Shown piece by piece: positions 52,186 to 64,000 of a stretch of DNA of 64,000 nt; within the stretch, counting starts at the first letter, position 1; every line of letters starts with the position of its first letter. Source of the stretch: Cardinalis cardinalis (Eukaryota > Chordata > Aves > Passeriformes > Cardinalidae); the NCBI GenBank assembly GCA_014549065.1, contig JACDOX010000014.1, positions 8,424,489 to 8,488,488 on the forward strand, read 5' to 3'. The notes under the pieces were generated by a model. The model saw nothing but the letters and a program-made list of their open reading frames with translations. It was not told where the DNA came from and ran no database searches. Position numbers and translations under genes: made by a program.

Positions 52186-55100
52186 TTCCTGCACTACAAT
52201 TTATTGGCAGGAAAGCTCTGCAGAAGAAATTAGCTTATCACAATATATCACAAAAGACAGGTAGATCCCTATACATCAAGAGTAATATTTAAGCATTTGA
52301 GAAACAAGCTCTTTCATACCACTGCAGTGTTAATTAGTGAATGAAAAACAGAGCTCATTTTGAGTGTACATGGTTTTATAAGGGAGAAAGAAGTCTGTGG
52401 TTCAAGCAAAAGTCAGGTAGCTAAAAGCTCAGGTAATTTCAGATTTTTTCATGTAATTCTTGACAGGTTTCTAAGTAAGTCCCAGCTCTTTATCTTAGTG
52501 ATTAAAAATAAAAGAACAATTCCTCTTTTCCTTGCCTGTGCCACAGCGCACTGGGGATTTGTTCACTCCCAAGGAAAACATGNGCACTTGGGGTGATGTA
52601 CAATGCTATGCCTGTGTGTGGTTAAATAACTGCAGTTTTCAGCAGTATCTGTTGCTGCAACTGCTTAGTTTGATGCAGCCAGCTGTAACTCCAGGGAGGG
52701 TATCACGCCCTGGCACTCTCTTCCAAAGCCTCAGAAGAGATCAATCTACTCCTTCAGGTTTGTTTTCCTTAGTCCAAACAGAGCCATTGGGCTCATCCTT
52801 TCTCGTTGAGTAAAGGACAGAAGGGGTCTGGGGCCTGGATGTTCTCTGTGGGGCTGATGGCCCCCAGGCAGGGTCCAGCCTGCTGGGTTAGGTTGATGTT
52901 ACTGAAGTGTCCTGGTGGGAGTTGGTGCTGAGAGCTGTCCCAGAGTGCTCCAGCCTCCCTGACAAGCTCTCCCTCCTCTGTCACAGCTGTGCAGGTTGGA
53001 AGGCTAGACAGCACTAGCATGACTTCTTATGTTACATCAATCCAGGGTCTTACTGGATTAACTGCTACTAATACACATTCCCAGAGATGCAGAATTCACT
53101 TCAGCCCCTAAAATTTGATGAAATTGGCTGGAGGGAGATAATGAAATGCTTTTACATGAAATAAAATCTGCCAGAATATTCTGCATGCTCAGCCCTTGGC
53201 ACTGCTGTGTTAGGCGAGGATGTTGCCTCAAACATGCACTAGGCGGCACTTTAAGACTGGTTAAAGGAAGCAGAAAACTTAGCAACACTAATTCCACATC
53301 ATCATGAGCAGAGTAAACAGTCTGGTGCAAAACAAAATATAAAAAAAACATAAGCAATTAAATATGTATTTAGCAGCAAGCGTGATTCGATTTCTGTTTT
53401 TCCCGCAGCAACTGCACTTGCTGAAAGTGGACATGCAACTGAAAATTACATACTTGTTCTAAACAGATTGTATCTTTGTCGTCTTGTTCTTCTAAATAAA
53501 TGGACTTCGCTTTTCAGCATCTAGCCAAACACAGGATCAGGTACTATATTTTTTCGTTAATCAGCCTGTGTCTCTACAACTATCTGTGATGGTGGGTTTG
53601 TAATTTTTTAATTTCTTCATAGGAACTGCTGAAATGTCTGTTCTCCAACATTCTATTTTATTTCCTTCAACTGGTTTTATCTGACTTAAGCCCATGCAGA
53701 ACTGAAGTTCTGTTCCAGGACAGCCCTCTAGGGTGTCTCCTGAGCATGAGAAACTGGTTTTGCGGCCATTTCAATGTCCATTCCCCTGCCAGGGATATAT
53801 GTTGCCAAAGTGTTTGAATTCGGTAATGATTTATCTTGTTAAGCACATTAGAATGACATAAAAATCATAATTCCTAATTCTAACAGAATTTTCTCCTTCT
53901 GAATAGCTTAGGGAAGCTTAGAAGTAATCAGATTTATTTGATGTGTACAGATAAGCTAANGGAAGAACAGCTTTGTATAGATTACTTTCCACAAAATGAC
54001 AGGCCATCCTTTTGCTAAGAATTTGATTTTGTAGTATCAATAAGATGTATAAACTGTGAAATGGTAGATAAGAATGACCCATTCAGATCACAGCAACAAG
54101 AAAATGTACAGTATGCAGCTGAAATGAATTAATTTCTTGCAGAAACAGTAGGTTTATACCGGTCAGCATATAAAATAGCCAGGCAGTAAATGCAAACCTT
54201 TTTTAGAGTTTATTGGCTGCATTGTCACTTTTTGCCTTTTTTCCTGCCTCTACTATGCATATAACTGCAGTTCATTGCTTCTGATTCTGTTACTTTTGCT
54301 TATTTTAAGAAACTGATAGAACTGCTCAGCATTAATGAATGCACAATTTTTTTTCTTTTTTTGTCAGGAATTACTATTTTGTTGAAACTGAAACACTTTG
54401 TTGAAACAATGATTAAAAAACTTTCTGAGGAAGGTGCCCAAGCATCAGGAATACTGACAAGTGCTAAAAATACGTTCATCCAAGACCAGCTGACAGCCAG
54501 GCACTGAAGATGAGTGTTNCTTTTAGTTTGGTACTTATGCTGTACAGAGGCCTCTATGTGACCTCTATATAAAGGGTTATGTAGCTGCACCTACTCCAAG
54601 TGCCATCCCAATCTGTTATGTAAAATTATTCTAAGAAAAGTCTGAGAAAGTCAGAAAACTAATGCGAACAGAGAGCTCTGCAGGCACAACCCCAAGGCAG
54701 CTTTCGACTGTAGTATCTGCCTAGTCAGATGTTTGCTCCGAGCCAGCTCCAGCCTGGAGCTTTCAGACTTGTTATTGTGCAGCTATGCCTGCAATAAAAT
54801 GCCCGCGCTGCTCCTGACATGGGCATCTGGGCACGGCACAGGCAGAGATGTGTGCTGATGGGGCTGCTGGGGTACACGTGGGGCCACAGCTCCTGCTTCC
54901 TCTGAGCACACAGGGGCATGCCTTTGTCTTTGCAGTAAACAAGAAGAGTGTGTGACTGGAAATCAATCGGTTGAACTCAGCAGATGAGAAATGAGGTCTA
55001 ATTGGTGATTAAACAACACGGTGTTTGAAACAATTAGATGTCAATCCATTTACCTCTCTCCTTTCTGGAGGGAAAGCTAGGCTGAAGAGCTTGAATTTCA

Positions 55101-57024
55101 TGGCTCTTGCTATGTCCTGAGATCCCTCATGGCAACTGGGGCTTTGAGTATCTTGGACTTGGGAGAGAGACAGNGACTGATCAGACAGTTTGAGTAAGAA
55201 GGGATCCTGGAGGATGTCTGGTAGTCTGAAATTAATGTCTCGCTCTTACAGGCTCCCTGACCTCTGCTGTGACTGCTTCCTAGCCAGGTGAGACTGATCT
55301 TCTGAAATATTGTTCTGGGAACCTTTGAACAAAGATGCAGATAGATGTTTCATAGGTGATGGTAAAAGTGGTATAAATTTACAAAGTTGCTGCCTCTTTG
55401 TCAGCTTTATAATCTGCTCCTTTTCTTTGTCTGTCCACGATGAATTATGTGTTAAAGAATATCTTCCAGTAGTATTCAATAGGTATGTCTTGTGCCAATA
55501 CATGAAGCTAAATGTTCTATTTCAAATATAGTTATTAGTATTGCTCTGGAGGTGTTGGTCTTGGCAGAGATTACCAATGGGTCTTGAGTAAATTTCCCCA
55601 GCAGGTGTTCCAGTCTGCACTGAGATGCTGTGATTATGCTGACAGCAACAATTATGTAGTTAGCTTAAAGCTGGTTTTGATGTGTCTGTGTGAACAGGAC
55701 TGATGCAGGACATGGCTGTGCATACGTGCCATATGTGATATACATGTGTATGTATATCATATAACTGTACCATGTGGTGTAAGATTAATGAACAAGTATT
55801 ATTATATGTTCTACCTTTTTGATGTTGTTGGTATTTCCTATTTTGTCTTGTTCACTTTTGTTCTTAAAATTAACCTAGTTGATCCCATAGAATGGTTTTC
55901 TGTCCTATAAGGGACTTCTGTTATCTCTGTTATCATCCTGTACAATGTGCTTTGTGATAGAAAAGATTCCATGGTAAAACAATCTCTTATCTAGAAATAC
56001 CTCATTTCAGGTTTCAGCTTCTTTTTTGCTTGTTCTTCTCTTTTCCATAAAATGTTAAAAAACATAATGATTATTTTCTGCTAAGAAGCTGAAATGTGCC
56101 AGTTTTTGATTTATTTTAGTGCTTGATATTGTAAAGGCATAGTAAAGTCATATTAGCCCCATAAACTTCTGGGGTTTTTTGCCTAACCAAAATAGTCCAC
56201 TAAATTAACCCATAGGGCATTAAGTGGAGACTTAAATTCAAGTCCCTTCTTTGTTTGATTCAGAGCAGGAGAGTGAACAGTGAACCTCTAGCTCTACTTT
56301 CCTTTGCAGGTGCCTGAGTCAACAGGATAGACTCTAGTGGTATTTTCTTCTTCTTTTTTTTTTTTGCCCCCCTCCCCTTTTCTGATTCAAAACTGCAAAC
56401 TAAAAAAAAAAAATCTGATAATTAGAAATATCTGGCAAACTAGACAGCCATTTCTTTTCATCACTGGTTCTAGAGAGTATGACAGTATTTTTTCAGTTTT
56501 CCTAATGCTTTTGTTAGGAAATACAGTCTTGTATGTAATCAGAGTGGAGAAAGGATGCAAAAATATCGTGAAAATATTACAAAAATATCCCAGCACAGAA
56601 AACTTTCCTGCGGAGTTTTCTCACCTCTGCTGTGATATTATGAACTTGTAATTTTTTTTTTTTTGGGTGAAGTTTGAAATCCTCAGTGGAAAATTACTGT
56701 AAATCAGAGTAATTCTTCCTGGGAGTTCTACTGCCAGCAAGTATAGCTTTGAGTCCATAGCTAATTAAAATGTCTCTGCTTAGGCTTTTTAACGAGAAGA
56801 ATCTCCTCCATCAGCAGTTCCCAGTGATTGCGGCGCAGTGCGGCATACACGTGTTCCTACAGCACTCCAGGGCTTGTAGGTCATGATCCTTTACTGGTAT
56901 GGATATGAATGCATTCTTGTAATGTAGCTAAAACAGATGAGGGTTCCCATCAAGTGAACACAAGTCTACATGTAACATAATGAAAGGTCCCTGCACTTTG
57001 GTTGTGTGTTTGGGAAGGTGACCA
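52186..57024. other. Gene-free stretch
   Basis: No gene is recognisable. 52,800-53,010 and 54,660-54,930 are GC-richer than their surroundings but match nothing I know. 53,260-53,560 and 54,950-55,080 look like possible conserved non-coding sequence. An imperfect hairpin lies at 55,731-55,762. A T-run/A-run pair at 56,354-56,365 and 56,402-56,413 and a 13-T run at 56,652-56,664 are simple repeats. Confidence 0.5.
55731..55762. other. Imperfect AT-rich hairpin
   Basis: Positions 55,737-55,745 pair perfectly with 55,750-55,758 across a 4-base loop, and the stem extends by four more pairs (55,731-55,734 with 55,759-55,762) past a 2-base bulge. It is too short for a microRNA precursor. It is probably an AT/GT repeat effect. 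Confidence 0.6.
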
Positions 57025-59260
57025 AACTGATCCCAGAACCACAGAGTCTGGTAGAAGAGTCTGAGGTAGAAAGGGCTATCTGGAGATTGTCCAGGCCCCT
57101 ATCTCCAAAAAGGGGTTAGCTAGAGCAGGTTGCTCAGGGCTGTATTAAATCTGATCTTGAATATCTCCAAAGGCCAAGACTCCACAACATCTCTGGGAAA
57201 CCTGTTCCAATGCCTAATCTCCCTCCCTCACACTGAAAATATGGGGTTTCTTTCTTCTTTATCATCACTTAATGTATTTTAACTTACGGCTGGTACCACT
57301 GAGGAGAGTCTGTTTCCATCTTCTTCACTGACAAGATCAGATGTGAGCCTTCTCCAGGTTGAAGAGTCCTAGCTTTTCCTCATGTGACCCTTAATCATCC
57401 TCACAGCCTGTAAACAGACTTGCTCCACCTGTGTCCATGTCTCTCCTGCACGGGGGATTCCAGGACTGTACCCAGCACTGAGTGGCTTCACCGGTGCTGA
57501 GTGAAGGAGAAGGATAAGCTCTCTCAGCCTTCTGGCAATGCTCTCCCTAACACAAACCAGCAACTGCTGACTGCCTTTGCCACAAGGACACATCGCTGGT
57601 TAATTGTCAAGTTGTTCATTCCCTCCTTTACAGTGTCTCTGCAGAGCTTCTTCCAAGCTAGCTAGACCTTATTATTCCTTCCTAGATACAGAGCTTCTGC
57701 TCTTCCCTCTTCATGACCTTTCTGTTGGCTCATTTGTCCAGGCTGCTGCAGTGGCTCTGAAATGGCAACATCTGGTGTACCAGCCACTCCTCCTGTTCAT
57801 GTGCACTCAGGCCCTTGCTACAGGTAATTAATGAACATGTTAACCAACACTGGCTCCAGTATCAACCCCAGGGGGACACTCTTAGGGGTTGGTGTTACCT
57901 GGACCTTGTGCTGCAGATCACAGCCCTTTGATCCTGCCAGTTCAACCAGTTTTCTATTCACCTTGCTTACTATCCACTAATCTACTCCATATTTCATCAA
58001 TATGTCTATGAGAAAGTAATGGGATAAAGTGTCAAAATCCTTGCTAAAGCCAATATAAAAATGTCATCATAAATGCATACTGACTATTCTCTCCTATTCT
58101 TTCGTATTTTTGGAAAGTACTTCCAATTTTTTTCTTCATTACTTTCTCAGAGATTGAAGTGACACCTATTACCTTGTAGATTCCCTGTCACATTCAGCTC
58201 CAGATGGGTTTTGTTGTATCTAACACCATCATTCCACACTTGGACTCTATCTCTGTATTCCTCCTGGGTCAAATGTCCCTTCTGCCACCTCTTATTATTT
58301 TTTTTTATAGTTGAGATTTTCAGGAGCTTTCTGCTACCTTTGTTTGACTTTCTGCATATTGGGGTGGACCATTCTTGAGTTTGGAGGGAAATGATCCTTG
58401 AAAAATGGTTGAAGTCTGCATGAGCATGAGGGCCTGTGTATGTGAGGCTTATTACAACTGTCTAAAGTAGGCCACAAAATCTAGTATTTCCTCNTGATAT
58501 TATTGATTTTGCTTTGCCCAATGATTCTGACTTAGAAGTTCTCAGCTGGCTCATCACCCATCTGCTGTTTTCGCATCAAGGGCAATTCTCCCCCATCACA
58601 AATGGTGGATGCATCTGGATCCACCATTCCTAATAAGGTTTCCTAATAAGTCTGTGTTCACCCATTGCAGCACTTGAGTGAGCTACCCCACATCTCTAAC
58701 CAAAGGAGGTTGTACTCCTGTAACAGACATCCAATTACTCCTGCCTGTTCCCCATGCTGCAAACTGCTGTACAGGCACTTCAGAAAAGCAGCAGTTTACT
58801 GATTTCAGAGAGAACATCTGCAATCTGCTGTCCTTTTGGCACTTCATTTGTTTGCATAGATTTGAGGNATCCTCTTCAGGTCAGATTGAGGTGTTTCCTG
58901 TCCACATCACATTGCATACTTGCCAGCCCCACCCATCATTTCCTTTCTGCATTGGCTGTTGCCATCTTTTCCTGGCCTTCTTGTTCCTGGTTTGAAGGTT
59001 TCTTTTCCAGCCTGTTGGTAAAGATACTTTTGCTCCACTTGTTGAGTGGATCCTGCTTCTTCCAAGCAGTTCTCAGTAACCAGAGGATAGCAGGATTAGT
59101 TGCTTTGGTCACTGTGCCCTATCTCATGTCATTACTGCTGGCTAGGCACATACAAAAATTTTTTAACCCCTTTTTCACAAGCAAATGTACTCCATGCCTC
59201 TCTGTAGCTCCCACTGAAAGGGTGCGTGACCCTTCCTAATATCCTGATTAGAACTAGAAC
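57025..59260 (-). mobile_element. CR1: Long old CR1 LINE copy B, 3' end through endonuclease
   Basis: About 2.2 kb of minus-strand CR1. Along the plus strand it shows, in order: the CR1 3' end (57,025-57,200, with the GGTTGCTCAGGGCTGTATTAAA-type and GACTCCACAACATCTCTGGGAA-type blocks), the C-terminal ORF2 region (57,250-57,600), the reverse transcriptase region (57,760-58,060, with a CATCTGGTGTACCAGCCACTCCTCC-type block and a CAGTTCAACCAGTTTTCTATTCACC-type block), the linker (about 58,170-58,390), the endonuclease end of ORF2 (about 58,500-58,820, including TGTACAGGCACTTCAG) and upstream text (about 59,010-59,060, including GATACTTTTGCTCCACTTG). Parts are missing, including most of the N-terminal RT. 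The copy is heavily decayed with no intact frame. It is the same broad CR1 type as copy A. Confidence 0.88.
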
Positions 59261-60240
59261 AACCTTTGACCAAGAGCAGCTATGGGATCTTGTTGGAAGC
59301 TGATAGAGCTTGCTAGAGACTTCAGTCTCCTGTAGCTATCCTTACCTGGCAGTGGCAGGAACCTTGGTGTCCCTCAAAGTACCCAGCAGTCCTCCAGCAA
59401 TCCCAGGGGGTCAGGAAGATCTAGAAGCACGGTCCAGAAACTGCTGTGCAAGCTGCTGTGTCTGAATTCCACACTGAAGAGGTTGGCTAGAAGCAGGTTC
59501 TAATTGCCTGTTTGAGGCATTTGTTTCTTTTCCTGCCTGTGCCTCAGGTGCCCTGACTGCAAAACAGCAAGTGGGGACATAAATGAATTGTACTTGTGCA
59601 CTACCTCTGATCCAAGGCTGTAGGTTGACTGCTTCTTTTGTATTTGTTATACACAAAAGGATAGAACATGGAATGAAAGACTTCCTTTGAATTTTGTCCT
59701 CAGTTGACTAGGGTTTTTTTTAAAAATNATTTTCTGCATGTTTCAAGTTGCTCAGAAACAGCCTACTCTGGATTGGAGAAAACCAGAAATATACCTAATA
59801 TTGTAGATGGCAGGAGACTCTGCCTGCTGCTGACACTTTGTACTGTTTTGTTATCATAAGTACAATGGAGGAGCACTCTTGTTGTTAAAAGTTTTCTTTC
59901 CATCTGCTCATTCTGACTTTAAGCATAAGCCTGCTTAACACAAAGGGAAGGCATCCTGTCTAACAAGGAGAGGTTCAGGAGGGTTCACTGTAAACAAACT
60001 GATGGGAGAATGTAAACAGGAGCAGTGTATTCTGCTACAGATGGCTTCCCCTCCCTCTTGCCTTGCAATTTCCATGTTCATAATAAAATATTTTCGTTCT
60101 TTAGAATCCTATAATGAAATGTGAGTTAGCAAGAAATGGAGTTTTTGAAAATAAGGTTGGATTTTTCATCTGCTGTCCATGATAATAGATGACCAAAGAA
60201 TTAAAACCTTGACTTCACATTTGACCTTGTTTTTGGGCAG
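59261..60240. other. Possible far 5' part of CR1 copy B, then unique sequence
   Basis: 59,261-59,660 is moderately GC-rich and could be the decayed 5' part of copy B (ORF1 or the leader), but I could not match it convincingly. From about 59,660 to 60,240 the sequence is AT-rich and unremarkable, with no gene or known repeat. Confidence 0.45.
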
Positions 60241-60290
60241 AAGTTGGCTAGATCACCTTCCAACCTGNCTTTTCCTATGATTTTATGAAT
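60241..60290 (+). mobile_element. CR1: CR1 3'-tail remnant
   Basis: About 50 bases matching the end of a CR1: a GTTGGCTAGATCACCTTCCA-type segment, then CCAACCTG, then two degenerate ATTTTATGA-type tail units. The body is not recognisable upstream. Confidence 0.65.
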
Positions 60291-60504
60291 TATAAGAGAT
60301 TCTATAGCAATATTTTCAATATAGCAGGTTGGGATTTAACTACGCCAGTATAGATCATAGTGCCACATCTTGCCAAATTTCAATAACCTTTCTGTAGTAT
60401 TTCTTCCATAAGTTGTTACTGGATGAATGAAGGAATTTTTGATGTGTCCTATTTCCATCTAGAATATTATTCTTAATACTCAATTACTTTGAAGATGGTG
60501 GATG

Positions 60505-60740
60505 GACTGTAGCACTTGTCCTGTGAGGAGTGATTGAGGGAACTGGGCTTGTTCAACTTGGAGAAGAGATGGCACAGTAGCCATGGGGACACTTAATATC
60601 GGCTTCCAGTGCCAGAGAGGTCATGAAAGGGATGGAGTCAGGTTCCAGGAATCAGTACTCAGAGTTGGCTCTGCTTTGAGCTGGAGGTTGGACTAGAAAT
60701 ATCCTGAGATCCCTTCCAAGCTGAATTACCCTGCAATCCT
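60505..60740 (+). mobile_element. CR1: Internally deleted CR1 3' fragment
   Basis: The left part has the family's TGAGGAG.GA.TGAGGGAACTGGGCTTGTTCA.CTTGGAGAAGAGA block. The right part has GGAGGTTGGACTAGA followed by GATCCCTTCCAAGCTGAATTACCCTGCAATCCT, the 3' end. The usual text between them is shortened and scrambled, so an internal deletion is likely. It is too decayed to code for anything. Confidence 0.8.
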
Positions 60741-63700
60741 CATATAACAGCCTCTATATTTGTTCAGAAGATGATTATAATTCCTCTTATGAAATATCAA
60801 ATGGCAGTAATATGAATGAGTTTGATTAGGCTGGAATCATTGGGCATGATATTTCTTCCCTTCCAGGTTATGAGAGGAGACCCTATAATCTATGCAGTGA
60901 TGTCAGCAGAAGTTTGTGAAGAGAATCCAATGGAAGGAAATTTGGAATTGAAGAATTCAAGGGAGTCAATGCTTGTTACCCCTTTNGGCCCCAAGCAGAA
61001 CAGACATCTCATTTTTTGATGGTATGGTTTCTCAGTTTTATTTCTAACTGGATATTCTGCGTCAGGCTGTGATGAGGGAAAGAGGGTGCAACTTGACTTT
61101 CAGGTTGGTGTTGCTCATGGAAGCAGTAATTAGTACCATAGGTTTATATTTCTGATATTCCTGCATCTATGATTTTGAACATAATTCAGACTCATAGGAT
61201 TTCTTTGTGACTGTGATGGGTAGTCCTGTGCTTTTTTGCCTTCCCCTCCTCAACCCCTCCAAAGATGAAATTCCACAGAATCAGAAGAAAGGTGCAAAAA
61301 TGTGTAGGATCCATGCATGATATGCATAATTTGAACTCTACTTTCCTTACCCCTGCTCAACATAGCTTCTCAACAGCTATTCCTCCTGTCATACCTCAAC
61401 AAAACACTGAAGTTTCATGCTGTTGTTGCTGATATTGCCTTACAGATATGCACATTCAATACTTGGTCTANTGAGAAGCTGGTGGAATCACTTTCCATTG
61501 ATGTAATTCAGCAGCTGATCTTCAGCTTGCCATCTTAATTTTCAATCCATTTCTGGACTAAGTGATTCAGAGAAACCAGAGCTGCTGTTTTTTGGAGGAG
61601 AAGGATTAGCATAAAGGTACAAGTTCCGCTTCCTCTCCTTTGCTATGATGCACACATTTGTTTTGTTTAAAAGGTACCGAGTATTTACCAGTGTTTGGGG
61701 TCCAAGAGAAGAGGTTGCTTTTGTGGCTAGGGAAAATACTTTGTGCTCCAGACTGTATTTCCCTGCTTCATACAAGCCCAGATGGTGAGATGAATGGCAG
61801 ATCTGTAGTTCTGTCTGTTCCTATCAATGAAATGTAATCTCTGTCTTGGTGCTTTAATATCTGGATGAAGCCTGGGGTAGTGAATTTGGAGTGTGGAGTC
61901 ATCTGCATCTGTTTGGAGACACAACCAAGGCTTTATTATTATTGCTGTCCTTTCTCATCTTTGTTAATTATTCNTGTAGTGAAGAAGAGAAAAGGAATAA
62001 AGTCTTTCTTCTGAGATTCTTCAAAAATGGGACATCTTGGATATTAGCAACGACACCTCCTTTTGATTTAAAAGAATATTTTTAGAATTTTAATGAGTGG
62101 GTTTTGCAAACGGCAAGCAGAGAAAATGGATTTATACATGCAGAAATCCATATTAGATTGGACAGTATTTNTTTCAGGTGAGTTCTAGGACATCTGTATG
62201 TTGTGTCTTTGAGAGGAGCCTCTCAGTTGCCCTGAACTTCTCAGAGCCAAACTGGTTATCTTCTTTCAAAGTTTGCTGACTTTGACTTCCACTAATTAAA
62301 ATCTGATATGCAATAAAAGAATATTTTTAATTACATTTATACTTAAAAGTGTTGCAATCTAAAGAGTTGTATTTTTTGTCCAATCTTTTTAGCTCTAGCA
62401 ACTGATAAAGATTGAAATATTTTTGANGAAAGGTTTGAAATGGGTGAGATGCTTAAACATATCAACATCGTCTTTCTGTCACTCCAGAAAGTTGTCATTT
62501 ATTGTACTCACTCTGAAGGGCTTTGCAGAGATTCTCTATGACTCTTTTCTTTAAGCTTGGATTCATTTTTGAAATAGTACCAAGAAGTTGACTGAAAGGA
62601 GGCAAAACAAGGATTCAATGAATAGCATATTGAAGTAGATTTCAGAAACTTTGTGCTATCTTACTTCCTTTCACCCCTCAAATATGTGTGTAAATATATG
62701 TATGCCTCCCCCCATCTTTCCACAGGCTTGTCCAAAAATCCTCGCATTCCCACCTCCAACTTCTTATCTTTGATTGAAACAATTCCAGTTTCTTTCATCT
62801 CTCCCACATCCTCAGGAACTTTTCAACACTGGCTCTGATAGAGCCAGCTTTCTCCCTTTTCTTTGATTCCTATTACTTCAAAGTAACAGTAAACTTTTGA
62901 TGTGAAGGAGAAAATTTCAGGAGGAAGAGAGGAATAGGAGAGAAGATGCAGACATTTAATGACATTTTCCTGGGAAGTTTCCCAGCATAATATTCCTGAA
63001 AGCTATTCCCTGAAGGTATAACTACAAAGTAAAATGTAGGTGTGATTGCAGCACACTAAGAATAAAATAAATATACTTGTATCTCTGTATCTACACATAC
63101 AACAACACAGGCACTAATAACTAAAATTCAAACTGGGGGTTGAAGTACACAGCTGCCAATCTGAGACTTCTTCTCCATTGCTGCATTACTGTGCACACTG
63201 AAGCTAGGACAAAGACACCCATGGACATTTCTTTGATTTCAAGTATAAACTGGAGACCTCAGCTTAATTTCTAGCTGCCAAATTAATGATAAAGGATATG
63301 ATATTCCAGTACTTCAAGGCTCTGCCAGTTCTGTCCTATAAACAGGAATTTGCCCTTATGGACACTGTAATCTTAGGGAATCAGATAGGAGAGAATCTTG
63401 GTCTGACAGACTTCACCATATTTTTTTTTTTGGAAATGCTCAGTATATTCTTTGTCCCTTGGCTCTTTAAAACCAATTGCTGTACACTCACAAATGAATT
63501 TTGCACACTGCACAAAAGCATGTTCCNAATCACGACATATATTTGGAAATACTCTTATCTTAAAAACTACAGTTCAATCATAAACAATTTTGGAGACATG
63601 GTGGTATGGTTCACTTCTCTTGTTTGGGAACTATTAACTACAAGAGTGGATTGTAAGTAATTTTGGACTCCTCCTTTGATAGTAAAAGTTTGCAGCCATT

Positions 63701-64000
63701 ATGGAACTTCTTCTTTAACATTTTGAGAAATTTTGAAGAGCATTTGAGTTGGTTTCTCTGGCTTCAAGATATTTTTGAGCCTCTTTACATAGTGAATAAC
63801 TCATGAAATTGCTGAATGTCAATTAGAAGTAAACATAACAATTAAAGCTAGTTAGACAGAAATCAGCTAAAAGTTCAAAACCAATACTTATCCTACCAAA
63901 TTAAACTGTAGAAAATTGCATCTGGAAAGATAGATTAGATTGCTTTATTTTTGAACAAGATGCAGTTTCTACAAAACACTTCTTATATAGTTTACAATTC
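60741..64000. other. Gene-free stretch
   Basis: No gene, RNA gene or transposon was recognised. A plus-strand frame at 60,816-61,019 (67 codons) starts in AT-rich sequence and passes through a splice-acceptor-like polypyrimidine-AG (about 60,853-60,867), but its translation has no recognisable family. A frame at 63,286-63,660 (124 codons, plus) also shows no motif. The sequence resembles intronic or intergenic DNA. Confidence 0.5.

Noticed and set aside
60816..61019. A 67-codon frame preceded by a pyrimidine-rich AG, looking like an exon.
   Set aside because: No protein family is recognisable, no matching donor or partner exon is visible, and pyrimidine-AG sites are common. It could be a non-coding RNA exon, but nothing supports that here.
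1..64000. tRNA, rRNA, snRNA, CRISPR and prokaryotic operon features.
   Set aside because: None was seen on either strand. The repeats present are microsatellites and transposons, not regularly spaced direct repeats with unique spacers.

Overview
The window is vertebrate nuclear DNA, almost certainly from a bird. The main evidence is several chicken-repeat-1 (CR1) LINE copies on both strands whose nucleotide text matches the avian CR1 ORF2 and 3' ends, plus one LTR whose text matches a common avian endogenous-retrovirus LTR (probably ERVL class). The rest is AT-rich with low CpG, carries simple repeats typical of vertebrate introns or intergenic DNA, and has isolated single N calls. Nothing bacterial or organellar was seen: no operons, no tRNA or rRNA, no CRISPR.

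Layout. 1-14,588 is unique AT-rich sequence without a recognisable gene. 14,589-18,230 is a nested transposon cluster: an old minus-strand CR1 is interrupted by a less decayed plus-strand CR1 3' end (about 14,843-15,767) and by a plus-strand solo LTR (about 17,327-17,805). 18,231-51,134 is mostly unique, gene-poor sequence with a GC- and CpG-rich patch carrying a (GT)n microsatellite (22,470-23,210), a three-copy 37-bp tandem repeat (24,277-24,387) and several stretches that look like conserved non-coding elements. 51,135-52,185 is a second fairly well preserved plus-strand CR1 of a different subfamily. 57,025-59,260 is a long, old minus-strand CR1 copy that runs from the 3' end through the reverse transcriptase and endonuclease regions. 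60,241-60,290 and 60,505-60,740 are two further CR1 remnants. The remainder to 64,000 is unique.

No host protein-coding gene could be supported. The open frames are short (the longest is 172 codons at 28,086-28,604), most have no recognisable family, and those I recognise are decayed CR1 reading frames. The window is best read as a gene desert or the inside of a large intron, with transposon fossils and possible regulatory elements. I did not find an undescribed biological system. The most structured region is the nested element cluster at 14.6-18.2 kb. CR1 and LTR identifications come from recognising family text by eye, not from a search, so subfamily names and boundaries are approximate (usually within about 5-30 bases).
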